Of a stretch of 64,000 nt of DNA, positions 1 to 13,600 are shown one piece after another. A program made the position numbers and the translations under genes. The DNA comes from Ophiura sarsii. Its lineage: Eukaryota; Echinodermata; Ophiuroidea; Amphilepidida; Ophiuridae. The stretch is taken from the NCBI GenBank assembly GCA_035610835.1, contig CM069449.1, positions 41,275,098 through 41,339,097 of the forward strand, written 5' to 3'. The notes under the pieces are model-generated. The model saw only the letters and a program-made list of their open reading frames with translations, did no database searches and was not told the origin of the DNA. Within the stretch, counting starts at the first letter, position 1. Every line of letters begins with the position of its first letter.

Positions 1-311
1 AAATATCTTGATGTGAAAAAAAAATCATAGCCCCAAAAAAGTGATCGGAAGATATACCTTTAAATGACCATTTTATGCTTTAGAGCTGCATAGGAAACGT
101 AAACCAATTAGTCCACTCTGACCAGCCAGATCCTTAGGGAATATCTCAAGGTTTCAATTTCTCCATCTTTACTCTAAATGAACAGGAGTGAGGTAGTTCA
201 CTCAGGGTGGCCTGGCCAGAGTGGACCTTAATTTGCCTTTAAAATGGTTATAATTTTCCACTTTTTTATGTACACGAATACAGAAAATAATAAAACTGGA
301 GCAATAATTAC
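1..311 (-). other. Intron after exon 26 (partial)
   Basis: No coding signal found. Contains a small inverted repeat around CCACTCTGACCAG (109-121) and GGCCAGAGTGG (194-225), resembling the ends of the element at 35393-36344. The next exon is outside the window. Confidence 0.6.
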
Positions 312-439
312 CGCAGTGTCCAATCCGTTGATGAGGTCTTGAGTGTCTGCGTCTGTCAGAGAATCATAGTCATCACTCCAAATTGCGGGTACGTTGTCAA
401 TCTCTCCCAAAACAAACACCAGTCTTCCATATGCAATGC
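312..439 (-). CDS. Exon 26: second SEA-like domain, first half
   Basis: 128 nt, phase 1 in and 0 out. Acceptor TCATCATCAG|GCATTG, donor ACTGCG|GTAATT. Reads GRLVFVLGEIDN, AIWSDDYDSLTDAD and TQDLINGLDTA. Same length, phases and motif order as exon 21. The second half must lie beyond the left end of the window. A frameshifted partial copy sits at 1353-1397. Confidence 0.75.
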
Positions 440-1663
440 CTGATGATGAGATCAAATGTCAATATCATTATGACATGTGCAAGAAATGAGCGTCACATGG
501 GTGCCACATGTGTATCATATGGGCATCATGTGAGTGACACATGAGGGTCTTGGGGTGAATCATACGGGTATCATATTTAACTTTCCAAGCGGCAGGCGTC
601 TGCAGACGACAGTTCCAAAACTTCACCAAATGTGTCAGAAATATCAAAATAATTGATCTTGACACCATATTTGGAATCACCATAAGAAAATGTTTTGAAA
701 TAAGTACAAAAATGCCTAGTATTGGTTCAGTAATCCTTGAGATAGAATTTGAAAGGTGGGAAGGTTTCTGAAAACTTTGTATAATAGTAAAACTAATAGC
801 CGTGTGGAAAGTGTTAACACTTTCCATGCGGCTATAATTTTACCATTACAAAACACATTTTTCAGAAACCTTTCCCAACTTTCAAGGTCTATCGCAAAGA
901 TTACTGAACCAATACTGGGCATGTTTGTACTCATTTCAATGCATTTCACATGGTGATTCTAAATATGGTGATGAAATTCAATAATGTTGATATTTTTGAA
1001 ACAGTTTGTGCAATTTTGGAATGTCGTCTGCAGACGCCTGCCGCGTGGAAAGTGTTAAGACTGTTACATGCATGACACATAGGAATCCTGTTGTGATCCT
1101 CATACTAGTTGCGCATTAGTAACTCATAGTTACTGATAGTTCAAATTATGATACAGCCATAAGATTGTGCTAGGATCAATGTGATCAGTGGTTCGTAATA
1201 AAGTAAGCGGTTATATTTTTAACGTGGCGCACTACACCAGCGAATTATAACCTGTGTGGTTGAAGCATAATATGCTATATTCAGTGATGTGTTTTACATT
1301 AGTGTAACATGTTTGTCGTCACATGGTTGTCACATGAGTCGCACGTGAGTAAACGTCAACCTCTCCCAAAACAAATACAGATCTCCCATATACAATTCTG
1401 AGTGAGATTAATATAGAAGCATATGATAGTCGTACTTACCATTTATGACGTTTGGTGGTAATGTTGAGTCAGTGGGTGCTGTAAATTAAACAGGAAGATT
1501 GTCAATAAATAATCAATCAATCAATTGATAAATATAATAATCCATCAGTCCTTTAATCCATCTACCGTTCGATCAATCGTTTGATCGAATCGATCGATTT
1601 AACAGGAAGATTGTCAATAAATAATCAATCAATCAATTGATAAATATAATAATCCATCAGTCC

Positions 1664-1696
<33 letters not shown>

Positions 1697-4600
1697 CCAA
1701 TCAATCAATGTTGCCATTTAGCGACATTACAAATAATGGTAATGGTATACAATTTAATAAACCATATTACAGATGAGCAATAGTCCGATAATAAACATAC
1801 ATGCCTCAGAAAAAAAAGTCTACAAATCAAAGTCTGGTGGCGATCGCCCCCCCCCCCCCCCCTTTGAAAATCTTCCCCGGAAAATTTGTACACAGATGAA
1901 AAAATTTCGCGCGCATTTGTCTTCCCAAAATGCAATATTCTTTGCTACAAGCTTGTTTAGAGCCAAAATGTACCTCGATCGTGCAAAAAATAGGTGCAAA
2001 TCCCTTTGAAAAAAGTGTCTTACGGGCCTGACATGATGGTGCTTCCTCCCCCTCTCATCCATGCTTAACATGGCTTTAGATTCATTGTGGTGACATGATC
2101 AATAATGCCTGTCACACTTATGAACTTCACGCTGTATATGATGCTGCAGATGTATTCCAATTTAAAATATAGAATCAGTTCCAAATTGGCGAGAAATATT
2201 TGGTTTTTATCTTTCTGTGCGCAAAAGTAATCCATGCGTATAAGCACATTTTTGGCATATGCAAGCGTCACGCATACAATGTCACTGCGACACTGAATTC
2301 ATTCGCTGCTGTAAACAGGTTTCACCAATTTGGAACTGACTGAACTATAGAAAGAAGGCAATTTTATACAGCATATAACAGCGATTCCTCAACAAGGATA
2401 GGGGTATGCTGGTTCCCTGCACCCTGGATCCCCGGCCCAACTTATCCATAGGTGCAGGTACGGGCAAATCAATTGCCGGCCGTAACCGTAAGTTCAACAC
2501 ATTGCATTGTCGCTCTGTTATGGCATACGGTAAATAACGATCAACACACTGTAGCTGAGATACCGCATCGAACGCGGAAGCGTCATTGTCGCGCTGCCAT
2601 AGATACGGCTCGATGGGGAACGCGCTATGAAATGCGTGCATGTGCGTGTGAAGTTCGGCGCTGTGGTTAGCGCCGATACACGTGTAGTTTGTGCCAATCA
2701 GCAAATTTGTTATCATTCTTAGCGTGACGCTGGCTTGGTCGAATTTATTTGTGGATTTTTTTATGGCAGCAAATCAGCTTCGAGTGGAAATCGGCGCGTA
2801 CCTGCATCTATGGATAAGTTGTGTGGAGCCCATAGATGCAGGGAACCAGCATAGGATAGGGGTTGTTATTACAACTGCCTGTTGAAGTCATAAGTCTATC
2901 GATGAAAGTGATATCGTAACATTCAAAAATTGCATGGTTATATTATTGACAGATAGTAACATCTACAGGATAAAAAAGCCAGTTACTTACGCACAAACAC
3001 ATCACATCTGGGTGGGGCATAGGTGGGAGGACAACTGTGGAGATCAATTACAAAAAAAATGGTTAATCATTGAATAAGGCCAACTAATTTTGTAAATTTA
3101 TTTTTCAGATTTTTCATTCTTTTCAGATTTGTTTATATTTCTAACAGTTTAAATAGCATTGAATATAAAACCAAGTGTTTATAACATATCTGTGTAATTT
3201 CAACTTCTTGTTGGCTGAACTTTGAGTTTCCGCTGGTATAAGAAAATTCAACAACAAAAAGCCGCCTGCCCGCCCCTCCTCTCTGAGAGCTGTGGATGAC
3301 AACATAACTTATTCTTTTTTTTGGCCTAAGGCTAAAGGTCTGGTCAGATGGTCACTAGTCTCAAGCTTAACAAAAATGTACACCTAATGATTCCAAAGTG
3401 CCCATCCAGACGCCAATCTTATACTAGAGTAAGGTGGTACCACTACTGTGGCAGCTTCGAGACTATCTCAAGGTAGCACGATTCTCAGATTGCCAGAAGT
3501 AATGTTTTGATAGGCAATGGTCCTACAAAAAGATCACTCACGTTTAACATGGTTTAAGGATTCACACGGCAGACACGCTCTCGACTAACTCTTTAGTGCG
3601 TCGGGACTAGGTAACCGCTAGATTTCTCAGGGTTAACATTTTAACTAATGATGATGTCATCCTCAAAATCCGATGACGTCTTCATCAAAATTGAAATTCA
3701 ATGAAGTCCCCATCAAAATCAGATTACTTCACCATCAAAATCTAATGATGTCATCGTCAATATTTTATGACATCATCATTTTTAAAAACATGACGACATC
3801 ATCATCATCAACTTCAATTATAAGAAATAAGGTCCCATTCAGAAAGCTTGCTTAACACTAATAAAATCTCATATTTTCACAAGTAGATAACATGAACCAT
3901 CTGATATATTGCATAACATATCATGATCACTGTTCTGTTTTCTCGGCCCTTCAGCATGTATAAAGTAAAACTGCCCCACGGTAAGCATAGGAAGTGTTGC
4001 TTTATACAAGTTCAGGGGCAAGAGTACTTACAAGGTTTTAATAATGTGTTTTTTTGCCCTTGAACATGTTTAGAGCAGACAGCGCAAAGATTATACATAA
4101 AGTATATAACTTCATACATGCTGAAGGGCCAGATGGAGATACAAGGTGTTAACAGCACACAGCGACTATATCAGTTTATTGATGAGAGAAAGTTTTCCAG
4201 TGTTTTGACAACCATAGTTACAGTTATTGGTAACCTTTGGATTGGATACACTGAATCTTTCTCTCAACATTAAACCGATATGTTTCTGCGGTGTATCGGT
4301 AAAACGGATGCGATGTCATAAACCAAACTGAAAACTTGACCCATCTTACCTGCAAGAACTTGAGAAGTCTTCGTCGGGGATGCACTTTGGTCCACGTACA
4401 CAGAACCCACTAGGACATACACCTATGAACAAATAAACAAAGCATTGTATATGAATGTATATAGCAGATTATATCTTTCATCGATATGTACAGGGTGTGT
4501 CAATAAAAGTGTCCCATGAGTGCAATAAATAATTAAAGATACATCTCATATTTTCGTTAAAAAAATTCTGAAATTCCATGAAATACTAAAAAACAGACTA

Positions 4601-7600
4601 TTTTGCTAAAATGCCTAAAATGTGGCTAAATAAATACAAATTTAGGGGAAAATATCTACATTTTGAGATTGAAAAAACGCTACAAAATATCATGCCTTTA
4701 AAATAAACATCAAAATCAGTAACTGCATCTATAATATTAGTTAAGAGTTTCACAGGTTCGCCATCGGACGAGTTCAAAACTGTCAAGCTTTCGTCAGGAT
4801 TAGCTCTGACTTCTTCAGGACCAATTTATTATAATATTAAGCGAAACATAGAGATTGCCAATTCTCTATTTGGGCTGCCCCTTGCCCGATGATTCGAGAG
4901 TAGCTGCCCCTTTCCTACTAGTGAAAGATTGGTGGCTCTGAAAAGAGCAGTTCAGATGGATTGCCCTTTTTCCACTGAACAGAGACGGTGGCTCTGAAAA
5001 GGGCTCTACACGAAGGTGGCCGCTGGCCTACTATACATTTGGCTCTAATAGAACCTATTCTAAAGGACTGCCCCTTGACCGATGGAAATAATATAGTCTA
5101 TTCCTTGTCTACTACAGACTACTAAAAGTCTATGTGCGGTCACTGATCTGTACAGATTGTTTGACGCTGTTATGAACTTGAGCAGGGTATATAATGGTTC
5201 ATTGCGGACCTGGCTGAAAAAATTACAAGACTATTATCGATTGCCGGGATTGATTGATTAACACTTACACACTGCGGTGGCGCTGTTCAATAGAATATCG
5301 TACGGCGATGCGTTGCCACCGTCATAGACCAGATTGCCATCACTGTTGGTAGCAGCACTCAGAGCTTGGTCAATGTGTGCTGTGGTAGACCCGTATGGGG
5401 AATCGAACTCCAGACCAACAATAACCTGGACACGGCCATCAGCTGATTCTTCTATTGTGGCAACGATAGCGCTTTCGTAGTCTGACAGGTCATCAAAGAT
5501 TTGTCGGAACTGATTTGTCGGAAGGAAACAGAAATATGCAGGGGTTTACTCTTACGTTATTTGAGAGATAGCAAATACAAAATGGTTTGAGGGGAAGTAG
5601 TGTGTCGCGGAAAGTAGTCACCGATTATTCAACACTATAAGGCCAACAAAAAAAAATTGTTGGATTGTCCTCGTCCGCCCGACCCTCTTAATCATTCCGA
5701 CTCAAAAACTTTTTTTAAAAAAGTCATTTTTTTGCAAATATTAGTCGAAAATCAAAATTTTCATTTTTCAATTTTTTTTTTAAAGTGTTGAGAAAATAAA
5801 AATACTCATCAAAATATTAAAGATTTTGTTCCCCGTTTTGGTTACCACAACAAGTACATCTCATTTTACTTTTGGTACCTGAAAAAGGGCAAGTGAGAAA
5901 AAAAAAAAAAAAAAACTTTTCCTGACCGACCTACCCAACTTTTAAAAGTGACCTATGGACAATCAAACATTTTTTTGTTGTTGGCCTAACGGACTAGTTT
6001 GCATGACTGCCCTCAAATAAACCACATTGTATTTGTTTTATTATACGTCATACAGATTTCACCGCAGAAGACCTTCACAGATTACTGTATATGATTGATC
6101 GATAAAGCATCTTTATTATCCAAAAGAAGCCCCAAATTGCCGTCTGTTAATAGTTGGGCGACACTCCTCGGCATTTTTTTAGAGACGACACCATTTTTGT
6201 TGTTGACAAGTTTGCCAGGAAGTTTTTTCACCTAACTAGTCCAAATTTACGTAATAATCATAGTCTCTATAGTTTATTCAGTTCCAAATTGGTGACAATT
6301 GTGAGGCGTGTATTTGATGGTATGCAAGAAATAACTCATGTTACGCATATTTATTTGATAAAGTGTATTTTTATTTGATAAATGTTTGTGGATCATAAGC
6401 AGGTATCAGCGAGCGGTGGGTAATTCCATGTTGGTCCATGGATATATATTAGCCTCACAAATTTCACCAAATTGGAACTTTAGGTATTGATTCGGGGGAC
6501 TGTATTGATTTGAGGAGAAGTATCCAAAGCTCCTGCACCTTGGGTAGTAATATAAACACAAGTAATTAGCCTTTGGCAGGCCTATTTTATTTCGTCAACT
6601 TAAAAAGACACCAATTCCATTATAAATATGTAAAAGGTGTAATAAAAAATATATCCTACAGGGTATCCCAAAAGTTTTGATTCCTTTTTAAAGCTTTATA
6701 TCATCAGTATAATTTGTAAGTATCAAACTGAAAACATATTTAGAGAAAACTTTACTTTATGTCCCTTATTATGCAACAACCGCTTAAAGTTGGGTCGCTT
6801 TTTTGAAGAAAAAAATTCCTAATATGAGGTATGATTTGTGCTGAAAAAACCCTAAACACGGGTCAGCCAAACATGCATGCTAAATCACACAAATACCATT
6901 AAATCAGCCATTTTTTAAAGGTACAAACATCCCTAAGAGTGAATAAGGATTTGAAATTACCTCCCCCTGGGCATTGATCTTTTATTAAAAAAACCACTTA
7001 CCACATCAGCGAGTCCACTCGTTAGATCTCTGTAGGCTGAAGACAGGGTATTGGAATAATCTGCGATCCATATGGCTTCATTTCCATCGATGTTTTCAAG
7101 CGTGACCTGAACACGTACCCATTCACAACCTACGGAAAACACAGGTATAGCTCATCAAGAGATTTGCATTCTTGATATACTGTATAAAACCAGAAATGTT
7201 TGTGTGCATTTAAATTTCGCTTATTTCACGAGGAGCACTTACTCGCGAAAATGTTATGCATGTCCACAAATGTTTCCAATCTACCATTGCAAAGATACAC
7301 AATGTAACTACAGAGCTTATTTTCTGGAAATGTTCATGCCGAGAATTAGGCCAGTATTGCCGATACTTAAAATTTTAAACACTCAATTTGTGAAATTTTA
7401 ACTATGAGACCGATAATACATAGTTTTCATTCATACCTTAAAGTGTGCATACTCATCGCATTAAGATGTTCAAGTGTGCCGCGCACAAAGTTGCCGGCGT
7501 ATGCTTTGTGTGTATAACGCAGCGTTGCCAAATATGGTACAGCCTATACATTATGAGATCAACATATAGCAAAACAGCTACGAACTATATTGTATTCTCT

Positions 7601-10600
7601 AATTAATCTGACGGTGTGCTATCTTGTAGATCTATATTGACACTTACCCTGTTCTGCTGGGGGTTCTGTAAAATGAAATAAATAAATAATATAAATTAAC
7701 AGCGATTTTATAATTTTATAGAGAATATAGGATTGGGGTTATTTAATCAGTTTTAAAGCCCCCTTTTTAATACATATCAAACAGAGCCACTATACAATGC
7801 GTATCCGAGGCATTGGGTGCAGAGTGTTTATGGTTGGTCATCAATAATGTCAAATAATGTCAAGTTTCGTTAAATTTCTCACTTAATTACAAAATGAATA
7901 TCCACCTTTCGATCATGTATAAGAGGTGATGGGATTTTTGTATTCAGCTATAAGTCATTTGAAATAGTGTTGATAACTTACGTTCAACCCTGACTGTGCA
8001 CACGCCGCTACAGAGTTGTCCGCATCCGATATCTTCAGTCAGATGCGTGGGACAGCACTGCAACTGAAAGCCGTCATCGGCTAACCCGAGCTGCCTTGTG
8101 GTAAAGCTCTGTATGGTCACGTAACCGTAATCTCTAGCCTGCGTTGTAGTATCACCGGATGGGCTCTGTTTGACGTTGTTCAGATACCAATCTAGACGCG
8201 CCGCCGGGTTGGTTACGGCCGATTCACACGAAATGGTCACCGATTGGCCGGGTGCTATCGGAGCAGCGGGACATCTGGTTAGTTGGGCATTCGATGCCGG
8301 ACAGACTGTAACGATAGGAGAATAAATTATGACCAGATTGTGCCCTCCTATATATACCTCGACATAATTTTTGATCATATTTCATAAAAATAAAAAAGAA
8401 TATTTCTTGATATATTGAATAGGAAAATTCTCCATAAAATCTGCTTTACAACATATGATGTAACTTTTCAATATTGTTTGTTAAAATAGGTAGTGCAAAA
8501 TCAATAAATCCATTGATTATTCCTTTGTTGCCTGTTATTTATTGAAAATTTGGGTCGGTCCGAAAGGGCAAGTCAACTTCTTTTTTTTGGGGGGGGGGGG
8601 GCCTAAGTGAAAAATCTGGATCAGGGAATTATGTGTAATTGTGCATTGACTGTCCTGGAAGTGCTCAAGTTGGACAAAAGATGGGTGCTAAATTACAGTG
8701 ACAATGTATCATTTACCAACATCAACATCAGTGGGATAATAAGTTGATTAGGCTGTAAACAACTTATTTGAGTCATAAGTTCCCCAAGGACAACATCAGA
8801 ATCCTTGATTCTGACTCCTCATGGTTTGGACGAGGAGTTTGCGAAGCCGCTCACATCAGGCTCAAGCAGAGCTCCCTCAACAGAGACGGAGGACGGTACT
8901 ACCTACCAGCCATTTACACGCCGCTATTGAGTTGTCGTCCATCACCGCCTGACGGCGATGATGATGATCGAGACTCAATAGCTTAACCGCCAACAGCGCC
9001 CCCACGTGTTATTGGGGCTGATGAAAGGCAAGCGAGTTGCTGCCAGAAAGCTATCCCAGAGGTAAACTTATTTACTGTTGTGAGAAACAATAATCTCAAA
9101 AATATAACTTATTTTAGTTATTCGGATAAAAGAGGGTCGGATAACCGAGGTTGGACTGTATTTCTTTATGATATGAGATGTGCAAAATGTTGTTCCTGTT
9201 CTGTCAATAACCTTGCATGTTTTCCAGTTCTTCAGCAATGTAGCTAAAGGCAAGAGCACTTACAAGGTTTTGATGTTTTTTTGGCCCTTGAACATGTTAA
9301 GAACACACTGCCCAAAGATTAGGCCTAAAAAAAAGAGGTTGGATTGCCCTTTCAACCCTCAAATTTTGTAGGTCAATTTTTTTAATTTTTTTTTTAGATT
9401 CCAAAGAATGACCAAATCATACTGAGGTTTATAATTTAACAACATTTTAATATTAAAATGACAAAGTCTGGTGGCATGGATAATAACTATTTCAGAGTGG
9501 GGGTCAATTGAGCTCATTTAGGTGACAACATTGTAAATTCTAAAAAAAAAGTTTAAACAAATATTCTTTTTTTTCTTCAAAAGATAAGACACACAAAAAC
9601 GCGACTGAGTTTTTTCCGATTTTTACGGTCGGTCGGGAAAGGGTAATCCAACATTTTCTTTTTTTGCCTTATACATAGCAAGTATTACTTTATACATGCT
9701 GAAGGTCCGGATGGAGATACAAGATTTTCACAGAACAGCAATGATGTGCCATTTTCGATTGACAGCAGTTATAAGCTATACATTTGTTGATAATTTAATT
9801 ATGGGCAATAATAATAAGTGTACACCAAACAAGATTAATTTTAATTTTAGGCAATTGTTTAACATTTGGTGTCCTAAATTCAAGGAAAATGATATACATT
9901 TGTCAATTAATGAATTAAATTAAGAGAGTTTTTGTAAGAAATATTTTTTAGAGTATTTGATTTTTTTGAGTCAAACATGTGTTGTGTGCAAATATTATCA
10001 TAATGACTTGAGGTAGTCTTAAATACTGCCCATGTTGCGATTTGATTTGCGAGGGTCCTCCCTCGAGTTTCAAAATTATTAATAAAAAACAAATATGTGG
10101 TGGCAAAAGCCTAATTTCCGAGGTGCCACCCAACCTCCCCTTGCTCACATGAGAGGGAGGATGGGGATGGGTAAGAGGGGTATGGGTTGTATCATGGTAA
10201 AATATGTGGTTGCATAAACTTGGAAGGAGAAGGAGTAAGGCAGCATACAATTTACCTAGTGTTGCATCGCTAAATGCTCCACACTTTGCAGAATTTGCTA
10301 CATGTATACAATCTGAAATGTGTATAGCAGTTTTATACTATGCATTTCAATGTAACAGTTTATAATTTTTAACAAACGGTTGGAATTTGACAACACTTTG
10401 CTACAACATTTTTTCTTCACGAAAATTGATCAGTGAGGGGTTGAGAGGAAAGGGGTGGGGAGAAAGGAAGTGGAGGAGGGGTAAGAATGGTATAAGATTG
10501 GGTCATGGTGGTACCCTTTTGATAGGTTCATTTAACAACTTACAGTTTACGGAGATCTCTATTTCACCATACGTTGATGCTTCATACTCAATATCACCTT

Positions 10601-13600
10601 CATCATAGTTCTGTTCAAAGTCACAGGTGATGCTTCTGCCGTTATGTTCACGCGAAGCGATGAAACTGCGAAGAAAAAAATTAAGAGGAATTAATGACTT
10701 CATTGTTTTCATATCGATTATTATTTTTTCAAAATTTTAGTTCATTAAACACTTTCAACGCGGCTATTAGTTTTACCGTATATTATTATTATTATTATTT
10801 AATCTTTCTTTATTGAGGGTAAACAGCTTCAGTGTCAAGCACTGCTTTCCAAGCAGGCCCTCATTTCACAGAGAAAAATACATAATTATTTACAATATAT
10901 ATACATGGAATATAACAACTATTTACATAAATATATACAGAACCATCAGATAAATTCAGCAAGGAAATGCAGAATTGTAATATACTTTAGAACACAAAAT
11001 TTAAATTCCATGGATCTTTGTTTTAAATTGTTGCACTGACATATTCTCAAGTTCGGTTCTGATTGTTGATGGCAAGTTGTTCCAGGCATATGCTGCCCTA
11101 ACATGATACAAAACAGATTTGTCAGAAACCTATCCCAACTTTCAAGGTCTATCTCAAGGATTATTGAACCAATACTAGGCACGTTTGTACTTATTTTCAT
11201 GCATTTCTCATGTTGATTCCAAATATGGTAATGAAATTTAATAATTTGGACATTTTCGAGACATTTTGTGAAATTTTGTAGTGTCGACTGCAGACGCCTG
11301 CCACATGAAAAGGGCACCAGAAAACCACTAAATAGAGTTTATCTTACATTACTTAGGCTATATGTGTGGTGGTATGGGAGAACCCGTCGGAAGTCGCTAG
11401 TGTTAATATTGAGATATCTGGGTCATACCAAAATATTCCTAACAAATGAGTTCCAAGTTAATTTTCCAACTTTGGTCCCAAGATAGAGAATATACGTTGA
11501 ACTTTAGTCTCCAGGAGTTTTTTATGTAAAATATCAGATGTTAAGTTTATTTTAGTACTTTTCTGAACCTTGTTCATCAAATTTTATGTGTAAAATGCTA
11601 TGTTTACGTAAAATGACATTGTTACCATGGTAACCACTTGTGAATTCCGAAAATGCATTGTAAAGATTTTGAAAGTGAAGAACTTACAATTGTTAATAAT
11701 ATCGCAAAAAACTAGGTTCATATCAATAGTCCTTTTCATATGACAAGCTATTCTGTGTGATATAACGATGTTTTATTATTATTAGAGCATTTTTGTGTAC
11801 ACCTTTGAATTGTCAGTTTCCATTCTTAGTGTTGCGTTTAAACTTGCTGACTTTAAAATACATATAACTGTAGTTCTAGATGGAATTTCTGAACAATTTA
11901 AACAGTCCTATACTCAGTAGAGTATGAAGCTCTCTGCCATAGAAAAAAACAAAGTTGGTAGAAAATGACCATGTGAAGGGTTTTCCCATGCCGTGGTGAC
12001 ATATTAAAAAAATCTTTTGTCTCAAAGTTTTTTTCATAAATATAAAATATTGAAATCCTTGTTAAAAAGTGACCCTTTGTATTTAAAATGATGTGATTAA
12101 TGAAAATCTGAAAAATCAGTGAAACTTTGGGATTTTTTTGTTGAAAAACAATCATTAACAAAACATGATTTTAAAAAAAGGGTTTTTTCTAACGCGCATC
12201 AAATAACTAACGGGGGGGGGGGTGGGGTGGGGGGGGGGGGTGGGGTGGGGGGGGGGGGGGTGGGGTGGGGGGGGGGGGGGGTTATGACAATTTTTTTATT
12301 ATATAGCCTTATCATCAGTAATGAAATATGCAGTCCTCAAAAAATAACTTACCAGTTATAAAATATCCTGATGGTCTAATTTTAGCCAAATATGGTCATA
12401 ACATTACCAAATATAAACCTATAGCTACATTGTGTGTACTCCATTGTTCTAAGCGGCAGTCTATAATTTAACCAGTTCAAAATTGGCGAGAAATTATTTA
12501 TTCCAAGTGTATGTGTGATAATTCTTCTCAAGTAATTCGCTGCTATAAGCAGGTATGCCAATTTGGAACTAAATGAACTATAGTAACATTAAATAATTAA
12601 AATATGGCCTTTCTCTCCAAATATGGTCATACCATATGGCCTAAAAAAAAGGTGGATTGCCCTTTCACCTCAAATTATTTTTTGGGTCGGTTGGTTGATT
12701 TTAAAAAATTGTTTAGATTCCAAAGAATGACCAAATCACATTGGAATACACTGAGGTTTATAAAACCTTTCCAGACCTAAAAACTAAATTTTGAAAACTA
12801 AATTTTGATATTATAAAGACAAAGTCACGAGGGACGACTGCCTATAGCTGCGTGCACTCTTTTTCCTGATCAATGGACCGCGAACTCCCAAACAAATCAC
12901 GTGAGGGTAGTATTTTTTTTCCAGGATGATCGCGTCCCCAGTGACTTCATCAAGCGCTCTATGTTGGTTGATAAATGCATTTAATACCCGAGGATCAAGG
13001 TTATCTGTGTTTTTATTTATAGTTTCAATTTGTTCTAATATTTAACCAATAAATATTGAAAAAAATATAATTTAGGGGAGATATACCTTTTCATAAATGA
13101 GGTAATTTTACGGACAAAATACTACATTTTCTTGTTATTTCGAGCTCAAAATCATTTTATGCCCAAGAATGCCCAAAAGTGTTATTGATGGAATCGCAAG
13201 TTTCGATGTTGCTCTACAATAAAATAGTAACACTGGATGGGGAAAACACAGGGAAAATAGTGTAATTTGATCGACATTTCACGTCTCTCTGACGGAGAAC
13301 TTTATGATTTCACAATTTAGCCCTTCAAATTCTATAGAGAGTTGCATAGTTGTCAATATGTGTCCTACCTATAGCTACTCCATTGCTCTAAGCGGTAGTC
13401 TGGCAACACTCGGTATTGTGTTTGAGTTTGAGCTTCATCCTGTAATAATAAACTGCCGTCTGTGTCATCCCATTGGAAAACGCCGCTTGGGTAATGTTCG
13501 GTCGCCGCGCACTGCAACTGAACAGTGCTGCCCTCGTTGACGACGTTCAAACCGGATAATTCTAGGGGACTGTCTGGAGGGCCTGTGTGGATTAACATTG

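Larger units (their letters stand above)
440..1439 (-). other. Intron between exons 25 and 26
   Basis: Holds two TTAA-type MITEs joined head to head (577-1058), the SEA exon relic (1353-1397), and otherwise unannotated AT-rich sequence including short CACATG-rich repeats near 475-550 and 1310-1345. Confidence 0.7.
1479..2990 (-). other. Intron between exons 24 and 25
   Basis: Contains the 1491-1708 duplication, a C-run at 1850-1862, a MITE (2172-2349) and a GC-richer foldback (2390-2868). No exon recognised. Confidence 0.7.
3035..4349 (-). other. Intron between exons 23 and 24
   Basis: Holds a degenerate 20-24 bp repeat (3646-3825) and a repeat with ends GGCCCTTCAGCATGTATAAA (3930-4170). 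3060-3640 shows nothing recognisable. Confidence 0.65.
5510..7001 (-). other. Intron between exons 21 and 22
   Basis: Contains MITEs at 5641-5986 and 6268-6483. 6484-7001 shows no feature beyond an ACAGGGTATCCCAAAAG motif at 6658 shared with the 49 kb array. Confidence 0.65.
8306..10543 (-). other. Intron between exons 18 and 19
   Basis: Contains a G-run (8590-8601), a retroelement ORF fragment (8760-8986) on the opposite strand, and a nested MITE pair (9190-9740). 9750-10540 shows only low-complexity and purine-rich stretches. Confidence 0.65.
10666..13368 (-). other. Intron between exons 17 and 18
   Basis: Contains a TTAA MITE split by a retrotransposon tail (10745-11330), a relative of the 22.4 kb element ending in a G tract (about 12030-12281), an exon 17 fragment (12418-12462), a MITE (12461-12594) and a partial GGCC MITE (12639-12840). 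11340-11890 and 12850-13300: nothing recognised. Confidence 0.65.

Noticed and set aside
2345..2716. 123-codon minus-strand ORF and a plus-strand ORF overlapping it
   Set aside because: Inside a GC-richer foldback element; no domain, no phase link with exons 24 or 25.
12119..12361. Gly-rich plus-strand ORF
   Set aside because: Direct translation of the G tract.
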